The notes beneath the pieces were generated by a model. It did no database searches, was not told the DNA's origin, and saw nothing but the letters and a program-made list of their open reading frames with translations. This document shows, piece after piece, positions 61,781 to 64,000 of a DNA stretch of 64,000 nucleotides. The translations under genes were made by a program, and so were the position numbers. The first letter of the stretch is position 1, and each line of letters starts with the position of its first letter. The stretch covers positions 62,001 to 126,000 of the forward strand of contig NZ_AQYH01000019.1 in the NCBI RefSeq assembly GCF_000380505.1, in the 5' to 3' direction. The DNA is from Kaistia granuli DSM 23481 (GTDB lineage: Bacteria; Pseudomonadota; Alphaproteobacteria; Rhizobiales; Kaistiaceae).

Positions 61781-62770
61781 ATGCTCACACGCACGCTCTG
61801 GAACGGCCGGAAGGTCGCAGCACTCGGCTTCGGCGGCTGGGCGATCGGCGGCCCGTTCTATGCCGGCACCGTTCCGCTTGGCTGGGGCGACGTCGACGAC
61901 CGGGAATCGGTCGCGGCGATCCATGCGGCGCTTGACCTCGGCATCCGCTTCTTCGACACCGCCAGCAATTATGGCGGCGGTCACTCCGAGGAGATCCTCG
62001 GCGAGGCGCTTGCCGGCCGCGACGATGTCGTGATTGCGACCAAGTTCGGCCATGTCGTCGATGCCGTCACCAAGCAGGCGCTGGGGGAGGAATCGTCGCC
62101 CGATGCGATCGAGGCGATTGTCGAAACCTCGCTGCGGCGGTTGCGCCGGGAGCGGATCGACCTGCTGCAGCTCCACCTGAACGATCTTCCGATCGCGCGC
62201 GCCGCGCCGATCTTCGAGAAACTGGCGGCGCTGCGACAGGCCGGCAAGATTGATGCGTTCGGCTGGAGCACGGACAATCCGGACGGCGCCCGCCATTTCG
62301 CCGGGCTGGACGGCTTTGTCGCGATCCAGCACGCGATGAATGTCTTCGAGCCTGCCGATGCTATGATCGCGGCGGTGGAGCCGGCGGGCCTTCTCTCGAT
62401 CAACCGCTCGCCGCTCGCCATGGGCCTCTTGACCGGCAAGTTTGCCGGCGGCGCGACGCTTGCCGTCAACGACGTCCGCGTCGCGGCGCTCGACTGGATG
62501 ACCTATTTCAAGGACGGGCAGGCGGCGCCCGCCTATGCCGCGCGGCTGGAGCGCATCCGCGACCTGCTCCAGACGGACGGTCGCACGCTGACGCAAGGCG
62601 CGATCGCCTGGCTCTGGGGCCGTTCTGACCGGACGCTGCCGATCCCGGGCGTCCGCACGCCTCGGCAGATCACCGAGAATGCCGGCGCGCTGGAGAAGGG
62701 GCCGCTCGCCGCCGACGTGATGGCCGAGATCGAGCGCGTCATCGGCCGCGAGCAGGAAGCTGTCGCCTGA
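61781..62770 (+). CDS. Aldo/keto reductase
   Basis: The 329-residue NADP-dependent TIM-barrel oxidoreductase has Asp and Tyr in FFDTASNYGGGHSEEILGEAL, Lys in VIATKFGHV and His in LLQLHLND. The cofactor segment includes AIAWLWGRSDRTLPIPGVRTPRQITENAGAL. It starts MLTRTLWNGRKVAALGFGGWAIGGP. It probably reduces an aldehyde or sugar and is likely controlled by the divergent LysR gene. It is the second AKR in the window. Confidence 0.93.
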   Translation: MLTRTLWNGRKVAALGFGGWAIGGPFYAGTVPLGWGDVDDRESVAAIHAALDLGIRFFDTASNYGGGHSEEILGEALAGRDDVVIATKFGHVVDAVTKQALGEESSPDAIEAIVETSLRRLRRERIDLLQLHLNDLPIARAAPIFEKLAALRQAGKIDAFGWSTDNPDGARHFAGLDGFVAIQHAMNVFEPADAMIAAVEPAGLLSINRSPLAMGLLTGKFAGGATLAVNDVRVAALDWMTYFKDGQAAPAYAARLERIRDLLQTDGRTLTQGAIAWLWGRSDRTLPIPGVRTPRQITENAGALEKGPLAADVMAEIERVIGREQEAVA

Positions 62771-62779
62771 GCACCCGGC

Positions 62780-63850
62780 TCAGATCGCCGGCCGGTCGAG
62801 CACGAGAATGTCCTCGCGGGTAAAATTGACCGTCACCGGCTGGCCGCGCTCGGGCGGGGCGCTGTGCGGCCGGTTGAAGGTATCGAGCGAGACGACATTG
62901 TCGCCGAAGCGGACCCGGATGCGGACGACCGAGCCGAGGAAGTGCACCTCGTCGATGGTTCCGGTCAGATTGTTGCTGCCGCCATTCGCATGCCCGATCG
63001 ACAGCGCCTCCGGCCGCAGCGCCACCGCGAGCGTGTCGCCGGCACTGGCGCCGTTGAGACCGGTCGAGGCGACGACTTCCTGGTCGTCGATGGCGATCCG
63101 GCCGGCGGTCGAATCGAGCACCTTGCCGGCGAGGATGTTGAGCGTGCCGACGAAGGAGGCGACGAAGCGGGTCTTCGGATAGTTGTAGATCTCGAACGGC
63201 GTGCCCAATTGCTCGATCCGGCCGTCATTCATGACGCAGATCCGGTCCGACATGGAGAGCGCTTCCTCCTGGTCGTGCGTCACATAGATTGTCGTGATGC
63301 CGAGCGCCCGCTGCACGGCGCGGATTTCCTCGCGCAGCGATATGCGGATCTTGGCGTCGAGGGCGGAGAGCGGCTCGTCGAGCAGCAGGATCTTCGGCTG
63401 GATGGCGAGCGCGCGGGCGAGCGCCACGCGCTGCTGCTGGCCGCCGGAGAGCTGGTAGGGATAGCGGCTGCCGACATCCGGCAGCTTGATCAGCGCCAGC
63501 ATCTCCTTGACCCTGGCCGCGATCTCGGAAGACGACTTCTTCGCAACCTTGAGGCCGAAGGCGATGTTGTCGGCGACCGTCATGTTGGGGAACAGAGCGT
63601 AGGCCTGAAACACCATGCCGATATTGCGCTGGTTCGGGCGCAGGTCGGTGACATCCTTCTCGTCGATCTTGATCGTGCCGCTGGTCGGCGTCTCGAAGCC
63701 GGCGATCATGCGGAGCGTCGTCGTCTTGCCGCAGCCCGACGGCCCCAGGAACGAGACGAACTCGCCGCGCTCGACGGCGAGGTCGATGCCGTGGATCGTC
63801 GTCTGGTTGCCGAAGGTCTTGGTGATGCTCTCGAGCGTCAGGAAGGTCAT
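62780..63850 (-). CDS. ABC transporter ATP-binding protein with TOBE domain (PotA/FbpC type)
   Basis: The 356-residue ATPase has Walker A GPSGCGKTT, Q-loop QAYALFPNMTV, signature LSGGQQQRVALARAL, Walker B LLLDEPLSALD and the H-loop in YVTHDQEEAL. A C-terminal TOBE-type domain (residues about 240-356) resembles those of spermidine, iron(III), thiosulfate or 2-aminoethylphosphonate importers. The sequence does not decide among these. The start at 63850 (MTFLTLESITKTFGN) is canonical. It is convergent with the aldo/keto reductase gene and sits 16 bases after a permease gene. Confidence 0.93.
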   Translation of the reverse strand: MTFLTLESITKTFGNQTTIHGIDLAVERGEFVSFLGPSGCGKTTTLRMIAGFETPTSGTIKIDEKDVTDLRPNQRNIGMVFQAYALFPNMTVADNIAFGLKVAKKSSSEIAARVKEMLALIKLPDVGSRYPYQLSGGQQQRVALARALAIQPKILLLDEPLSALDAKIRISLREEIRAVQRALGITTIYVTHDQEEALSMSDRICVMNDGRIEQLGTPFEIYNYPKTRFVASFVGTLNILAGKVLDSTAGRIAIDDQEVVASTGLNGASAGDTLAVALRPEALSIGHANGGSNNLTGTIDEVHFLGSVVRIRVRFGDNVVSLDTFNRPHSAPPERGQPVTVNFTREDILVLDRPAI

Positions 63851-63866
63851 GCGTCCGGGCCCCAAT

Positions 63867-64000
63867 TCAGCGACGGGTAGCGTTCTGGCGACCACCGCCG
63901 AAAAGCTGGATCAGGCCCATGCAGGCCCAGGTGATGATGAAGGCGATGATGGCGAGCGCCGCCGGCTCGTAGGCCCGGTTGGCGCCGACCAGCTGCAGGT
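63867..64000 (-). CDS. ABC transporter permease, C-terminal end only (cut by window edge)
   Basis: The last 43 residues of an inner-membrane permease are visible. They include NRAYEPAALAIIAFIITWACMGLIQLF, a typical last helix of the two-domain ABC permeases paired with TOBE ATPases, and end in GGGRQNATRR. The rest lies beyond position 64000. It shares an operon with the ATPase gene downstream on the minus strand. Confidence 0.75.
   Translation of the reverse strand, partial: LQLVGANRAYEPAALAIIAFIITWACMGLIQLFGGGRQNATRR

Overview
The window is a high-GC stretch of chromosomal DNA from an alphaproteobacterium. Several gene families point to the order Hyphomicrobiales (Rhizobiales): the pur cluster followed by bolA-grxD, the ATPase inhibitor zeta subunit (DUF1476), the BA14K, DUF2865 and DUF2259 proteins, the Usg protein, and a liv cluster carrying a DUF6867 protein. 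A Kaistia-like organism is possible, but this is a guess from gene content and base composition. No rRNA, tRNA, CRISPR array, insertion sequence, phage or plasmid gene was seen. Almost all sequence is coding, and gene order looks like a stable chromosome with a few accessory modules.

Layout. Positions 1-5,600: an SDR oxidoreductase, rpsD, an EamA exporter, an ArsR-VOC-SRPBCC operon on the minus strand, ttcA and a secreted BA14K protein. 5,800-17,100: housekeeping genes. purC, purS, purQ, purL, bolA and grxD lie on the minus strand, interrupted by one divergent VOC-like gene. The zeta subunit, an HpcH/HpaI aldolase and aqpZ lie on the plus strand, then gpx, purB, two secreted proteins and rpe on the minus strand. 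17,300-25,700: an FAD amino-acid oxidase and a complete branched-chain amino acid ABC transporter (livHMGF, a DUF6867 membrane protein and two substrate-binding proteins). 25,700-33,000: a flavin reductase, an MFS transporter, a family 4-like uracil-DNA glycosylase, a PQQ-type sugar dehydrogenase, ETF-ubiquinone oxidoreductase, DoxX and an enol-lactonase-like hydrolase.

33,100-38,000: a tightly overlapping operon for maturing molybdenum hydroxylases (MoxR ATPase, VWA protein, XdhC split over two genes, molybdopterin-binding/nucleotidyltransferase fusion). No structural hydroxylase subunit lies in the window. 38,000-40,300: a DUF899 protein, a second ArsR-SRPBCC pair and usg. 40,300-44,500: an Anbu operon (circularly permuted ATP-grasp, Alpha-E, transglutaminase-like protein, Anbu proteasome-like peptidase). 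The transglutaminase-like protein lacks the expected catalytic cysteine. 44,900-54,800: PhnB-like protein, aldo/keto reductase, gltX, an AGE-family epimerase, a DUF2865 protein, a MATE exporter, creA and gatB. 55,000-59,300: a glutathione transferase and a FadR-AraD1-semialdehyde dehydrogenase unit that would turn a 2-keto-3-deoxy sugar acid into 2-oxoglutarate. 59,400-64,000: a third ArsR-SRPBCC module with a GFA protein, a divergent LysR/aldo-keto reductase pair, and the distal end of an ABC importer operon cut by the window edge.

The two most striking signals are regulatory and enzymatic. First, the window carries three ArsR-SRPBCC modules, each with a palindromic operator. In two of them the palindrome includes the ArsR start codon, which sits a few bases behind a -10 box, so those mRNAs are probably leaderless and self-repressed. 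Second, the Anbu operon pairs a peptidase with intact catalytic residues with an apparently inactive transglutaminase-fold partner.
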